From: Emticicia sp. BO119
GTDB lineage: Bacteria; Bacteroidota; Bacteroidia; Cytophagales; Spirosomataceae
NCBI RefSeq assembly: GCF_013912375.1
Contig: NZ_JACETV010000002.1
Location: 806,001 to 870,000 of the forward strand
DNA length: 64,000 bases
Reading direction: 5' to 3'
Shown: one piece after another, positions 25,626 to 35,400 of the stretch
Numbering within the stretch: the first letter of the stretch is position 1
How the letters are laid out: every line of letters starts with the position of its first letter
Notes under the pieces: generated by a model
What the model was told of the DNA's origin: nothing
Databases searched by the model: none
What the model saw: the letters and a program-made list of their open reading frames with translations, nothing else
Program-made: the position numbers and the translations under genes

Positions 25626-26936
25626 TTGAAAACTAAAGGTTCTGTCAAAAATAAAGTAAATATAGTTACGCTTGGTTGCTCAAAAAATCTGGTCGATTCC
25701 GAAGACATTTATACGCAATTGAAGGGAAATGGCTACAACGTAACGCATGAGTCAAAAAAGGATGATGCAAATATAGTCATTATCAATACCTGTGGTTTTA
25801 TTGATAATGCCAAACAGGAGTCAATCGATACTATTCTTCGCTATGCTGATGCCAAAGATGCTGGTGTAGTGGATAAAGTATATGTAACAGGTTGTTTATC
25901 GCACCGTTATAAAGATGAGTTAGAGATAGAAATCCCAACGATTGATGCCTGGTTTGGTACCAACGAATTACCTCGTTTATTAAAGACTTTAAAAGCAGAC
26001 TATAAGCAGGAATTAGTGGGAGAGCGTTTATTGACTACTCCTGCCCACTATGCATATATGAAGATTTCGGAGGGTTGCGACCGCCCTTGCAGTTTTTGTG
26101 CAATTCCATTAATGCGTGGTAAACACTTATCAAAACCGATTGAGCAATTAGTGCTGGAAGCTAAAAATCTTGTAAAAAAGGGTACTAAAGAATTAATTCT
26201 ATTGGCACAGGATTTAACTTATTATGGTATAGACTTGTATAAGAAACGGGAATTAGCTAATTTACTCGACCAATTATCTGATGTAGAAGGAATTGAGTGG
26301 ATTCGTTTACAATATGCCTATCCTTCAGGGTTTCCTTTAGATATTTTAGATGTTATCAAGAATCGTTCAAATGTCTGTAAATACCTTGATATGCCTTTGC
26401 AACATGGCTCAACAGAAATGTTGAAAATCATGAGAAGAGGTATTACAAGAGAAAAAACAGAAGACCTTATTAAAACTATTCGGGATACCGTACCAGATAT
26501 TGCCTTGCGCACTACTCTGATTACAGGGCATCCGGGTGAGACAGAGGAGCATTTTGAGGAAATGTATCGTTTTGTAGAAATGACCAGATTTGAGCGTTTA
26601 GGCGTTTTTCAGTATTCACACGAAGAAAACACCCATGCTTATTCAATGTCTGATGATGTGCCAACCGAAGTTAAGCAAGAACGTAATGATTTAATTATGG
26701 AATTGCAACAGGGTATTTCGCAGGAATTGAATCAGGAGAAAATAGGTAAAACATTTAAAGTATTATTTGATAGAAAAGAAGGTGGACACTTTATTGGAAG
26801 GACGGAGTTTGATTCTCCGGAAGTGGATAATGAAGTATTGGTACCTGCTTCCCAATATGTTCGCAGAGGAGATTTTGCTAATGTCAGAATCACCGATGCT
26901 ACTGAATTTGACCTATATGGAGAAGTAATAGCATAG
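25626..26936 (+). CDS. rimO: Ribosomal protein S12 methylthiotransferase RimO
   Basis: 436 residues starting at TTG (25626); no ATG occurs before the first conserved motif 'VNIVTLGCSKNLVDSE'. N-terminal cluster cysteines are C18, C56 and C90. The radical-SAM triad is C151-x3-C155-x2-C158 in 'GCDRPCSFCAIP'. A C-terminal TRAM domain covers about the last 65 residues ('GKTFKVLFDRKEGGHFIGRTEFDSPEVDNEVLV'). The 'LGCSKNLVDSE' wording distinguishes RimO from MiaB. It methylthiolates Asp88 of ribosomal protein S12. It appears monocistronic. Confidence 0.94.
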   Translation: MKTKGSVKNKVNIVTLGCSKNLVDSEDIYTQLKGNGYNVTHESKKDDANIVIINTCGFIDNAKQESIDTILRYADAKDAGVVDKVYVTGCLSHRYKDELEIEIPTIDAWFGTNELPRLLKTLKADYKQELVGERLLTTPAHYAYMKISEGCDRPCSFCAIPLMRGKHLSKPIEQLVLEAKNLVKKGTKELILLAQDLTYYGIDLYKKRELANLLDQLSDVEGIEWIRLQYAYPSGFPLDILDVIKNRSNVCKYLDMPLQHGSTEMLKIMRRGITREKTEDLIKTIRDTVPDIALRTTLITGHPGETEEHFEEMYRFVEMTRFERLGVFQYSHEENTHAYSMSDDVPTEVKQERNDLIMELQQGISQELNQEKIGKTFKVLFDRKEGGHFIGRTEFDSPEVDNEVLVPASQYVRRGDFANVRITDATEFDLYGEVIA

Positions 26937-27080
26937 TACTTCTCTCTATTTTATAAATAGCTTTCCCTTACATGAGCCAATTATAAACAATTTACTGATC
27001 CATTGAAATAACAGTTCCCCGTTGATTTATTAAATTTTTTAAAATTCTAATAATTTAGCAAATCACTCGTTATTTATTCG

Positions 27081-27917
27081 ATGTTCATGTCAAGAAAAGT
27101 GATGAGATTGTATTTGTTTTCGTGTGTATCTGTACTTATATCAGTCGAGCTACTGGCGCAACAACCTGTTTTTCGTTCACAGAGTACAAACGTGAGTGTT
27201 TTTTCATCAAGCACTACGCACACTACCAAGCCCAATTCTTTTATTCAGGAAACTGAAAAAAAGAACACAAAAAAACACTTTGCTCCTGCCGGAATAAATA
27301 TCCATCTAATGCCTCTGTTTGGCGGATATGATAAAACCGATAGCCAGAAAGCTATTGATGCTGAGTTTTTGAAAGTTTGCGATGTAAACTTTAAAAATCG
27401 CAAAGAGGCAAGTGATTTTTTCTCTGTTAGAGCCTGGGAATATTTAAGTGAGGGTCAGAAAGATACTGCTACTTATCGTTTTAATCTGGCTTATTTGCTT
27501 GATGATGAAAATATAGATGTTTATTGGGGGTTAGGTGTAATTAACTATCAGAATGAAAAGTATGAAGATGCTGTGAGTTTGATGGAGCATGGTCTGGAAT
27601 TAGAAGATGAAGACAATGTAACTCTGATGGTTGATTTATCTACAGTATATCTGAAATGGTTTATGGTTGATAAAAATACTGAACATCTTGAAAAAACATT
27701 TGATCTTTTAGCCAGTGCAATTAGAAAATCTCCTGAATGTGCCAATGCATATATGCAATTATCATTGGCAAGATTAACTAATAACCAGATTGATGAGGCT
27801 TGGGAAAATTTTCATAAAGGATACGAAATCGATCCGCAAAATGCCAACAATGAAATTTTGCAGGCATTATTAGAAAAGAAAGAAGATCCTAAAGGGGTTT
27901 TCAAGAGAGGTCAATAA
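27081..27917 (+). CDS. Exported TPR-repeat protein
   Basis: 278 residues. The N-terminus is a signal sequence (about 1-26, ending 'ELLAQQ'). After a low-complexity Ser/Thr stretch and 'INIHLMPLFGGYDKTDSQKAIDAEFLKVC', at least three TPR-like helical pairs appear between about 115 and 265: 'AWEYLSEGQKDTATYRFNLAYLLDDENIDVYWGLGVINYQNEKYEDAVSLMEHGLELEDED', then 'PECANAYMQLSLARLTNNQIDEAWENFHKGYEIDP'. TPRs mediate protein contacts; the partner is not known. It stands alone between rimO and the AraC-family gene. A start at the third codon (ATG TCA) is equally possible. Confidence 0.75.
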   Translation: MFMSRKVMRLYLFSCVSVLISVELLAQQPVFRSQSTNVSVFSSSTTHTTKPNSFIQETEKKNTKKHFAPAGINIHLMPLFGGYDKTDSQKAIDAEFLKVCDVNFKNRKEASDFFSVRAWEYLSEGQKDTATYRFNLAYLLDDENIDVYWGLGVINYQNEKYEDAVSLMEHGLELEDEDNVTLMVDLSTVYLKWFMVDKNTEHLEKTFDLLASAIRKSPECANAYMQLSLARLTNNQIDEAWENFHKGYEIDPQNANNEILQALLEKKEDPKGVFKRGQ

Positions 27918-27974
27918 ATTCTCGCTGATTTTAAATTAACTGATAAAGGATTGTTCGGATTGCCCCTGAATAAA

Positions 27975-28820
27975 TCATCCAAAACTCCTGCGATAAACCA
28001 TTGGTGTAACACCTGTCTGAGTCTTAAAAATCCTGTGAAAGTGTGAAAGATTCTGAAAACCACACTCTATACAAATTTGGCTTATATCCAATTGATTATC
28101 CATTAGCATTTTGCGGGCATTGCTCAGGCGTATCTCATTAAGAAAATACACATAGGTTTTTCTTGTACGAGATTTAAAATATCTGCAAAACGATGGAACA
28201 GTAAGATTGGCTACTTCGGCAATAGTTTCCAACGGAATATCTTCTTTAAAATTTTCTAAAGTAAACTCTATTATCTTTCTCATTCGCTCATTTTCTGTTT
28301 CATCAGGTTTAATATTAAAACCATTACTTGCCAGAAGCTCATACTCTTCGGTTTTAGCCAGTTGTTCTAATGCATTAATTAAAGCCACTAAACGATTCAC
28401 ACCTTCTGTTTCAAGTACTTTCCATATAAAATGGGCAAGTGTTTGCGGAAATCTGACACCAGTCTTGGCTATATTTAAAATGGTTATAATAGACGTACAT
28501 TCAGGCAGGTTTGCCAAGATATTATTTGCAAAATCTGTGGAAAACTGAATCACTATTGCTTCATGGAGCTCTCCATCATTTTTTGAATTTACATCACTCC
28601 GCCAGAAATGGGGGAGGTTAGAGCCTAATAGTACTAAATCACCTGCTTCAAAATCGGCCACGTGGTCTCCCACAAATCTTTTGCCTTGTCCTTGTACTAT
28701 CAATGTTAATTCAAACTCTGGATGATAATGCAAAGGTGAGTCGAATTGTGGTAACGCAACATATCGGGTCAGAAATGACGAACCTTCATCTGCTGATATT
28801 TTCTCAAAAAAGGCTTTCAT
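27975..28820 (-). CDS. AraC-family transcriptional regulator
   Basis: 281 residues. The N-terminal cupin-type sensor (about 15-100) contains 'PLHYHPEFELTLIVQGQGKRFVGDHVADFEAGDLVLLGSNLPHFW'. The C-terminal AraC double helix-turn-helix (about 180-281) has 'DIPLETIAEVANLTVPSFCRYFKSRTRKTYVYFLNEIRLSNARKML' and 'ISQICIECGFQNLSHFHRIFKTQTGVTPMVYRR'. It resembles sugar- or small-molecule-responsive regulators common in Bacteroidota. It is divergent from the PhyH gene across 190 bases, making that gene the likely target. Confidence 0.88.
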   Translation of the reverse strand: MKAFFEKISADEGSSFLTRYVALPQFDSPLHYHPEFELTLIVQGQGKRFVGDHVADFEAGDLVLLGSNLPHFWRSDVNSKNDGELHEAIVIQFSTDFANNILANLPECTSIITILNIAKTGVRFPQTLAHFIWKVLETEGVNRLVALINALEQLAKTEEYELLASNGFNIKPDETENERMRKIIEFTLENFKEDIPLETIAEVANLTVPSFCRYFKSRTRKTYVYFLNEIRLSNARKMLMDNQLDISQICIECGFQNLSHFHRIFKTQTGVTPMVYRRSFG

Positions 28821-29010
28821 GCAAAGTGATCAGGACAAAGAAAATATAGACGTATTTCAGTTTGGTAAAACACATTAATTAACATTATACGTGTTTCGAT
28901 GAACAAATTTATGTTAAAATACTATATAAAAATGAAAATAATAAAGATTTTTCTTAGAAAAATTCTATCGTACTTTGCAGCACTCTATTCAACCTTAACA
29001 TGATTAAGCA

Positions 29011-29838
29011 ATGACTGCTCATTCAGAGAAAGCGTCGCTTTTGCACCAACTCAACGAACCTTTTTATTTGTCAGACGAAGCCATCGCTTTTTATAGAGAA
29101 AACGGTTATGTAAAACTCAAAAATGTACTTTCTGCTGATGTATTAGCTTACTATGGCGAAATTATTACTGAATGGGTTTTCAAACTGAATAAGCTCACGA
29201 AACCGATGGAAGAGCGCACGACTTATGAAAAGGCCTTTTTACAAATTATGAATATGTGGAGGGAAAACGAGGAGGTAAAAGAGTTTGTTTTTTCTAAACG
29301 TCTGGCTCGAATTGCTACGGAATTGATGGGAGTCTCCGGTGTGAGACTCTATCATGACCAAGCCCTTTACAAAGAAGCAACAGGAGGTATAACACCCTGG
29401 CATGCTGACCAGTTTTACTGGCCTTTATCAAACCCGAATACGATCACCGTATGGATACCTTTGCAGGCTACACCTATGGAAATGGGACCACTGGCATTTG
29501 CCGAAAAAAGTCAGAATGTAGAGATTGGTCGGGATAAAGAAATATCAGACGAATCGGAAGCATTATTGACAGAAACCCTGAAACAATTCAGCATGAACGA
29601 TACACCTTTTGACTTAGGTGAAGTGAGTTATCATGCGGGGTGGACGTATCATAGAGCAGGAGCAAATAAATCTGGCAGAGCTCGTAAGGTAATGACCATG
29701 ATTTATATGGACAAGGATATTAAAGTGATTGAACCTACCAATGAGTATCGAATGGCAGACTGGCAGACGTGGCTTGACAGCAAGCCTGTAGGTAGTATTG
29801 CAGACGGTAAATTGAACCCTATACTATACTTCTCTTAA
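29011..29838 (+). CDS. Phytanoyl-CoA dioxygenase (PhyH) family oxygenase
   Basis: 275 residues. The Fe(II) site is H131-x-D133 in 'PWHADQFYW' and H214 in 'WTYHRAGAN', with R222/R224 after 'SG' as candidates for binding 2-oxoglutarate. The N-terminal 'LSDEAIAFYRENGYVKLKNVLS' is a classic PhyH start. Family members hydroxylate varied small molecules, including lipids, osmolytes and secondary metabolites; the actual substrate is not predicted. It is divergent from an AraC regulator and ends 12 bases before the stop of the convergent MFS gene. Confidence 0.87.
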   Translation: MTAHSEKASLLHQLNEPFYLSDEAIAFYRENGYVKLKNVLSADVLAYYGEIITEWVFKLNKLTKPMEERTTYEKAFLQIMNMWRENEEVKEFVFSKRLARIATELMGVSGVRLYHDQALYKEATGGITPWHADQFYWPLSNPNTITVWIPLQATPMEMGPLAFAEKSQNVEIGRDKEISDESEALLTETLKQFSMNDTPFDLGEVSYHAGWTYHRAGANKSGRARKVMTMIYMDKDIKVIEPTNEYRMADWQTWLDSKPVGSIADGKLNPILYFS

Positions 29839-29850
29839 AGAAGAGGGGTC

Positions 29851-31038
29851 TTATGTTAATTTTTTGCGTAAAACTCCAAATCCTATAGTCGCTACTAAAC
29901 CCAACGACCCTAAGATATACCAAAGTGCATCGAAACCAAATAAGGCGATGGTTTGTGTACCTATCAAAGGTGCAGAAATCTGGGCTACCGACCAGCTCAT
30001 GGCATACAGCGCCGAATACTGACCTCTGTTATGAGGTTTTGCTCGCTCAATACTAAAGGCGTTCATAAATGGCATGGCAAACATTTCGGAGAAGGTTGCA
30101 AAGATAATCCCTACAAGCAGCCACGTATAATTGTGTGTAAGCAAGAAAATAATGTAGTTCGGTATTACAAGAAAAGCCCCGAAACTGATAAGCGATAAAC
30201 GTTTGAATTTTCCTTCAATTTTATAAATAAAAACCATCTCAAATATGGCTACTACCAGGCCATTTAGCCCTAATAAATATCCAATCTGTACTTCTGTCAG
30301 ATTACAAGCCTGTTTATAAAAAAGCGGCCCGATGGTAAATAGTTGCGAAAAGGCAATAGCATATAATGATGCAAGTACAATAAATATCATATACGTGCGG
30401 TCTCTTAACGCCGAATCTCTTTTATTGATGACGACTTCTGTGGCTATCGTTTCTTTGTGCCTTCTTGTCCCTCTCAGAAAAGTCCATACAAATAGTCCTG
30501 CCCCGATATTGGTCAGCCCATCTGCCCAGAAAAGTAAATCATAGTTTCTTGCCGCTAAAAAACCACCAATGGCAGGGCCGATAGACCAGCCTAAATTAAT
30601 GGCTAAACGTATCATTGAAACCGAGCGTGTAAAAGTTTCTGGTGTGCTGAAATCGGCAATAGAAGCAGAGTTAGCCGGACGGTAGGCTTCGCCAAAGGTG
30701 CTCAACAAAAAAGCATAAATACAGAGAAGGTAGAAATGTTGAGTATGCACCATCACGATAAACATGATTCCACCTAAAAGCAAGCTCCAGAATTGTACAG
30801 GATAGTAGCCTATTTTATCAGTCAGTTTTCCACCCATCCATGTACCAAAAATAGAACCAATGCCAAACATAGTCATGACAATCCCGGCCTCCCGCACACT
30901 GAAATTCAGTTTTTGAGTCAGATAAACTGTCAGGAAAGCAATGACCATCGTACCGCTACGATTGATGAACATCACAATTGCCAATAACCACACTTGCCGG
31001 GAGAGTCCACCGAAAGCATTACGAAATAAGGAAATCAT
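29851..31038 (-). CDS. MFS transporter
   Basis: 395 residues with about 12 membrane helices. The motif A variant 'GTWMGGKLTDKIGYYPVQFWSLLLGG' (about 65-90) and the helix 5 motif 'RLAINLGWSIGPAIGGFLA' (about 143-161) support the drug/multi-solute MFS group (YfcJ/MdtH-like). Its promoter is back-to-back with that of the second thiolase gene, and the operator palindrome lies 31 bases upstream of its -33 element. It may therefore be co-regulated with the thiolase; the substrate is unknown. Confidence 0.85.
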   Translation of the reverse strand: MISLFRNAFGGLSRQVWLLAIVMFINRSGTMVIAFLTVYLTQKLNFSVREAGIVMTMFGIGSIFGTWMGGKLTDKIGYYPVQFWSLLLGGIMFIVMVHTQHFYLLCIYAFLLSTFGEAYRPANSASIADFSTPETFTRSVSMIRLAINLGWSIGPAIGGFLAARNYDLLFWADGLTNIGAGLFVWTFLRGTRRHKETIATEVVINKRDSALRDRTYMIFIVLASLYAIAFSQLFTIGPLFYKQACNLTEVQIGYLLGLNGLVVAIFEMVFIYKIEGKFKRLSLISFGAFLVIPNYIIFLLTHNYTWLLVGIIFATFSEMFAMPFMNAFSIERAKPHNRGQYSALYAMSWSVAQISAPLIGTQTIALFGFDALWYILGSLGLVATIGFGVLRKKLT

Positions 31039-31089
31039 GTGAGGGAAAAGGAGATAATAGCTTTACGAGCCTGTTTAAACAGACTCTAA

Positions 31090-31120
31090 CAAAGGTAATA
31101 TTTTATGTGCTTGCTTCAAA
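31090..31120 (-). promoter_or_regulatory. Predicted promoter of the MFS gene
   Basis: On the minus strand TTTG (31120-31117), 19 bases, then TACCTTTG (31097-31090). A full match to the Bacteroidota consensus, about 50 bases before the MFS start codon. It overlaps the divergent thiolase promoter. Confidence 0.7.
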
Positions 31121-31141
31121 CTAAAGTATTTCTTAGTTTTG
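31111..31141 (+). promoter_or_regulatory. Predicted promoter of the second thiolase gene
   Basis: TTG (31111-31113), 20 bases, then TAGTTTTG (31134-31141). Transcription would start about 31147, immediately before the operator palindrome, leaving a leader of about 50 bases. Confidence 0.7.
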
Positions 31142-31142
31142 T

Positions 31143-31164
31143 CATACGAGGTATGCAAGCATAC
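31143..31164. promoter_or_regulatory. Operator with three half-sites at the thiolase promoter
   Basis: GTATGC-AA-GCATAC (31151-31164) is a perfect inverted repeat with 6-bp arms containing the same 12 bases as the two DUF4442 sites. An extra CATAC half-site (31143-31147) precedes it. It begins 10 bases past the -7 box, matching the position of site 1 at the DUF4442 promoter. Likely a repressor operator shared by fatty-acid genes. Confidence 0.65.
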
Positions 31165-31196
31165 TAATTCTTATTTAAAAACATACTATTCAACTA

Positions 31197-32396
31197 ATGG
31201 AAGCATATATATATGACGCCATCCGCACTCCCCGCGGTCGCGGCAAATCTGATGGTTCTCTGCATGATGTTCAGCCTATACAATTACTTTCAACGGTCTT
31301 AAAATCTTTAAAAGAACGTAATGATTTAGATACCAGTCTTGTCGATGATGTTATTGTAGGTTGTGTATCCCCAATTGGCGAGCAAGGAGGCGATATTGCT
31401 CGTGCGGCAGTATTAGATGCTGGTTACTCCCAGACAGTGGCCGGTGTACAAGTGAATCGTTTCTGTTCATCTGGCCTGGAGGCTATTAATATGGCGGCCG
31501 CTTATGTGATGTCTGGTCAGGTAGATTTATTGGTAGCTGGTGGGGTAGAATCTATGTCACGCGTGCCAATGGGGTCTGATGGAGGCGCTTTGATGATGAA
31601 CCCACAACTGATATCTCATCATAAGATTGTACCACAAGGTATCTCTGCCGACTTGATTGCTACAAAATATGGTTATTCAAGAAATGATGTAGATACTTTT
31701 GCGGCTGAGTCAGTTCGCAGAGCAGTAGAAGCACAAAAGAATGGCTATTATAAATCAATGGTGGCTGTGAAGGATGAAATCGGACTGACGGTTTTGGAGA
31801 GAGACGAAGGTATCAGACCGGAGACAACTGTAGAATCATTAAGCAAACTCAAACCAGCATTTGAAATGATAGGCAGCATGGGGCTTGATGCCTTGGCCTT
31901 AATGAAATACAATCATTTAGTGAATATCAATCACGTGCATCATGCCGGAAACTCATCTCAAATCAGCGATGGGGCCGGGGCATTGCTGATAGGTAATAAA
32001 GAGACTGGAGCAAAGTTAGGTTTGAAGCCACGAGCCAGAATCAAGTCTTTTGCCATAGTAGGATCAGACCCTACGATTATGTTGACAGGGCCTATACCTG
32101 CGACACAAAAAGTATTAAAGAGAGCCGGAATGAGCATAAATGATATAGATATTTTTGAGATTAACGAAGCCTTTGCCGCAGTACCCATGCTATTCATGGA
32201 TAAATTGGGCGCAGACCATAGCAAAGTGAATGTGAATGGTGGTGCTATTGCTTTAGGGCACCCACTTGGTGCAACGGGGGCTATTCTTTCTACAACTCTG
32301 CTTGATGAAATGGAACGTTCAGATAAAACCGTTGGTTTGGTAAGCCTTTGTATTGGTGGAGGCATGGGAATCGCTACTATTTTTGAGAGAATTTAA
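31197..32396 (+). CDS. Acetyl-CoA C-acetyltransferase / thiolase
   Basis: 399 residues. The active cysteine is C90 in 'VNRFCSSGLEAINMAA'; the catalytic His is in 'NGGAIALGHPLGATGAI' and the second Cys in 'LCIGGGMGIATIFE'. 'FEINEAFAAVPMLF' and 'HHAGNSSQISDGAGALLIG' are standard thiolase segments. It differs from the first thiolase of this window (11665-12843), so the two probably act on different chain lengths or branches. It is transcribed from the promoter and operator at 31111-31164 and ends before a strong terminator. Confidence 0.9.
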   Translation: MEAYIYDAIRTPRGRGKSDGSLHDVQPIQLLSTVLKSLKERNDLDTSLVDDVIVGCVSPIGEQGGDIARAAVLDAGYSQTVAGVQVNRFCSSGLEAINMAAAYVMSGQVDLLVAGGVESMSRVPMGSDGGALMMNPQLISHHKIVPQGISADLIATKYGYSRNDVDTFAAESVRRAVEAQKNGYYKSMVAVKDEIGLTVLERDEGIRPETTVESLSKLKPAFEMIGSMGLDALALMKYNHLVNINHVHHAGNSSQISDGAGALLIGNKETGAKLGLKPRARIKSFAIVGSDPTIMLTGPIPATQKVLKRAGMSINDIDIFEINEAFAAVPMLFMDKLGADHSKVNVNGGAIALGHPLGATGAILSTTLLDEMERSDKTVGLVSLCIGGGMGIATIFERI

Positions 32397-32407
32397 TTAA
32401 GATTGAG

Positions 32408-32443
32408 AAACGGGACAAGTATAGAGAATTTGTCCCGTTTTTG
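32408..32443 (+). terminator. Rho-independent terminator of the second thiolase gene
   Basis: AAACGGGACAA (32408-32418) pairs with TTGTCCCGTTT (32430-32440), with an 11-base loop and a T-run. The 11-bp stem begins 11 bases past the stop codon. Confidence 0.92.
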
Positions 32444-32445
32444 TT

Positions 32446-32453
32446 TATTTTTG
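32446..32453 (+). promoter_or_regulatory. Possible -7 box of the metalloprotease gene
   Basis: TATTTTTG (32446-32453) followed by C, 43 bases before the metalloprotease start and directly behind the terminator. The nearest TTTG upstream is only 13 bases away and inside the terminator stem, so the -33 element is unsupported. Confidence 0.35.
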
Positions 32454-32496
32454 CTGAATAACCTGATCACCTTTTTAACCGACTAAAAAAGCTGCA

Positions 32497-35400
32497 ATGA
32501 AAAGAATTTACCCACTGATTCTGCTCCTAACTTTATTCACAAACTTTCCTCTCTTTGCTCAAAAACAAGATTTTTCATGTGGAGTTAATGATAACAATTT
32601 ATCTGAAAAAACTTTACAGGCCATGCGCATGGCTCCTGTCTGGTTAGCAGAAAAGAAAACCCGGAAGGCAACCAATGATTTATATTTATGTCGTATTGGT
32701 ATTGATATTGACTCTGATACCTATAATTATTTTGATAAAGATTCTGCCAGAATTAAATACGAGGTTACTAAAACTATTGAGCGGGTTTCAAAAATCTACG
32801 AAGCAGAAATCAATACCCAATTAGTAGTAACGCATATCAATATCCGGAAAGACCAGAAAACAGACCCTTATTATGGTATCAATGATATTTTTGCATTAAT
32901 AGATAAAGCAATTAATATATGGGTACAAGCCCCTTTTAAAAACCTTCCCATTGATAAAGTGATGTATCTGCCCACTAAATTTTTCTATGGCGCAGGTGGC
33001 GTGGCCGGAGGGAATGTTAATGTCTCACCCTGGGGTAATGTTTCTGTAATTGCACATGAGTTGGGGCATAATTTTGGTTCGCCACATACACAAAGCTGTA
33101 ACTGGCCTGGTGGTGCTATTGATTTTTGTTATCCTGTAGAAGGGCCTTGCTACGAAAACTCCATAGATTATATCAGGGGCACGATTATGAGTTATTGCCA
33201 AAAAGAATTGACTTTTCATCCTTTATGTCAGGCATTAATGCAAAATCATGCAGAAACTGAATTGAAAAAAATAGGAAAGATAGAGAAAGCTCCAGTATTG
33301 GCTGATACAATCAGACACGATGGTAACCCGTTTATTCTTTTTAACCCAAGCCTGTCAGCCGAAAATTATTATTATGAAATGGCTGAAACAGCAGATTTTT
33401 CTCAGATTGTTTTGGCAGATTCTTCCTATATCAACGCCGTTCTTTTGCAGCAGTTTAAGAAAAATACTACTTATTATCTACGCATAAAAGCACAAAACCG
33501 ATTAGGTACTTCCAGTTGGTCAAACACGGCCGTTGTTATTATTCCTAATACTATCTTATTGCCCCCGGTACTAAAGACTCCCGAAAATGGTATAATTGAG
33601 AATAATAATATATTTATCGATTATCCTAATCAGACACATAACTTATCTTTTGATTTAGATACCGATGCCGCTCAATATGAGTTGAAATTGTATTTTGAAT
33701 ATGATGATTATAAATTAACCGAACTGGCTTATTCTACCATAAATAGCAGAGACCAGAATTTCTCTTTCAGACCATCAGGGGTAGTGGGAGCGGCTACTTT
33801 TTTCTGGCGAGTGCGAGCTATAAATGCGAATACTACAGGCGCATGGTCTGAATTGCAGACAGTAAATTTTATTGAGAAAGACAATACGATTGTATTCCCT
33901 GTTTATAACTTGAATAACGATAGCGATATGCCAATTAATTTCCCGCTCTTTTATTGGGGTAATGGGGAGTCGTACGATGTGAAGTTCACTATCTCCGCCA
34001 ATAGTGATTTTTCTAACCCTATTACAGTGAAATTGGTAAAACCCACTAAATATTCAAGAGAACCTACGCTTGATTATTCCATTATGTCAGGTAAGCTTGC
34101 TCCGGATACTGAATATTTTTTGAAAGTAGAAACCATTTTCCCTACGGGTTCTGTATTTCGTACTATTATTAAAAAATTCAGAACCGAAAGTTCAGATATT
34201 GGTAGCCAATACAAAATCCTGAAGCATGATATTACCCCTAATCTTGGCAGGGTTTTAACTAAACTTGTATCAACCGATAAAGGTGTATTTGTACTTTCAT
34301 CAGAGGGTATTTCGAGAGTAGATGGGAATAAACTTACTGCTGAGGCTTTTACGAGAGATAATACAAATGGAGCAATTGGTAATTCTGCAGGAATAATGAA
34401 CACAGATTCTTTAGGCAATTTATGGGTTATCACCAGACTTAGTAAAAGAACAGGAGGATATGATGGTGCTTTTCCCAAACCAGTATATGCACTCAGAAAA
34501 TTTGATCGAAGCACTATGGCATTATTATCCTCACAAGAATTTTTATTAGGTGATGGAATGAGGTATTATAACTATATTGATCCCGATAACCAGTTAGTAA
34601 TTACCGATGCACAAATAACCAAAATAGAAAATGGAGTTCTGAAGTCCCAGATAAATTTTGGAGACCAGTTTAATATTACAAGTTTTGCAAACAGCAAATC
34701 CTATTTGTGGATTGCAGGCTATAATTATCAGAGATCCAGAGTCGAACTAAAAAGATACAATATACTCACAAAAGAGGCAGAAGATAAAACACCAGATAGT
34801 AAGTATGATGTGCAATCAATGGTAGTTGATAAGTCAGGGAGTTTATGGGTTACATTTAATACTGGTCAGGGTATAGCGAGATATGATGGGGTCAACTGGA
34901 TAACATATAACTTAAGTAATTCGCCATTAGATGGATATGGTTTTAGTATAAGTGCAGATAATTTTAATAATGTATATATAGCTTCGCAATCACCAAAAAG
35001 ATTATTTCAGTTTAATAACGAAAACTGGAAAGAATTGGAAGGCTATTCAAAGATTAATATAAATAATATTATAGTTGATAAGTCAGGTAAAATCTGGTCT
35101 ATTCTGACTTCCAATGGTTTGATTCGTTTTGACCCATGCAGGCAAATCATCAAACCAACTATTGTCAGCTCAGCTACAGTAACATCAGAAAAACCGATAA
35201 TTTTAGAAGCCAAAGGGTGCAGTAGCGTTATCTGGAACTGGAAGAGCAAAGAGGAAGAGGTACATGAAAAGCTGGTGTCTGGCACAAGTAAGATAGAAGT
35301 TATGCCTAAAACTGCAACTACTTATCGTGCCCGTTGTTATGATAATGGTTGTTCGGGTGAGGAAGATTCTTTTACCATTAGTTCGTATAACATTATCGCA

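Noticed and set aside
34074-34514. 146-codon minus-strand open frame inside the metalloprotease
   Set aside because: Antisense shadow; the sense frame is continuous and domain-supported.
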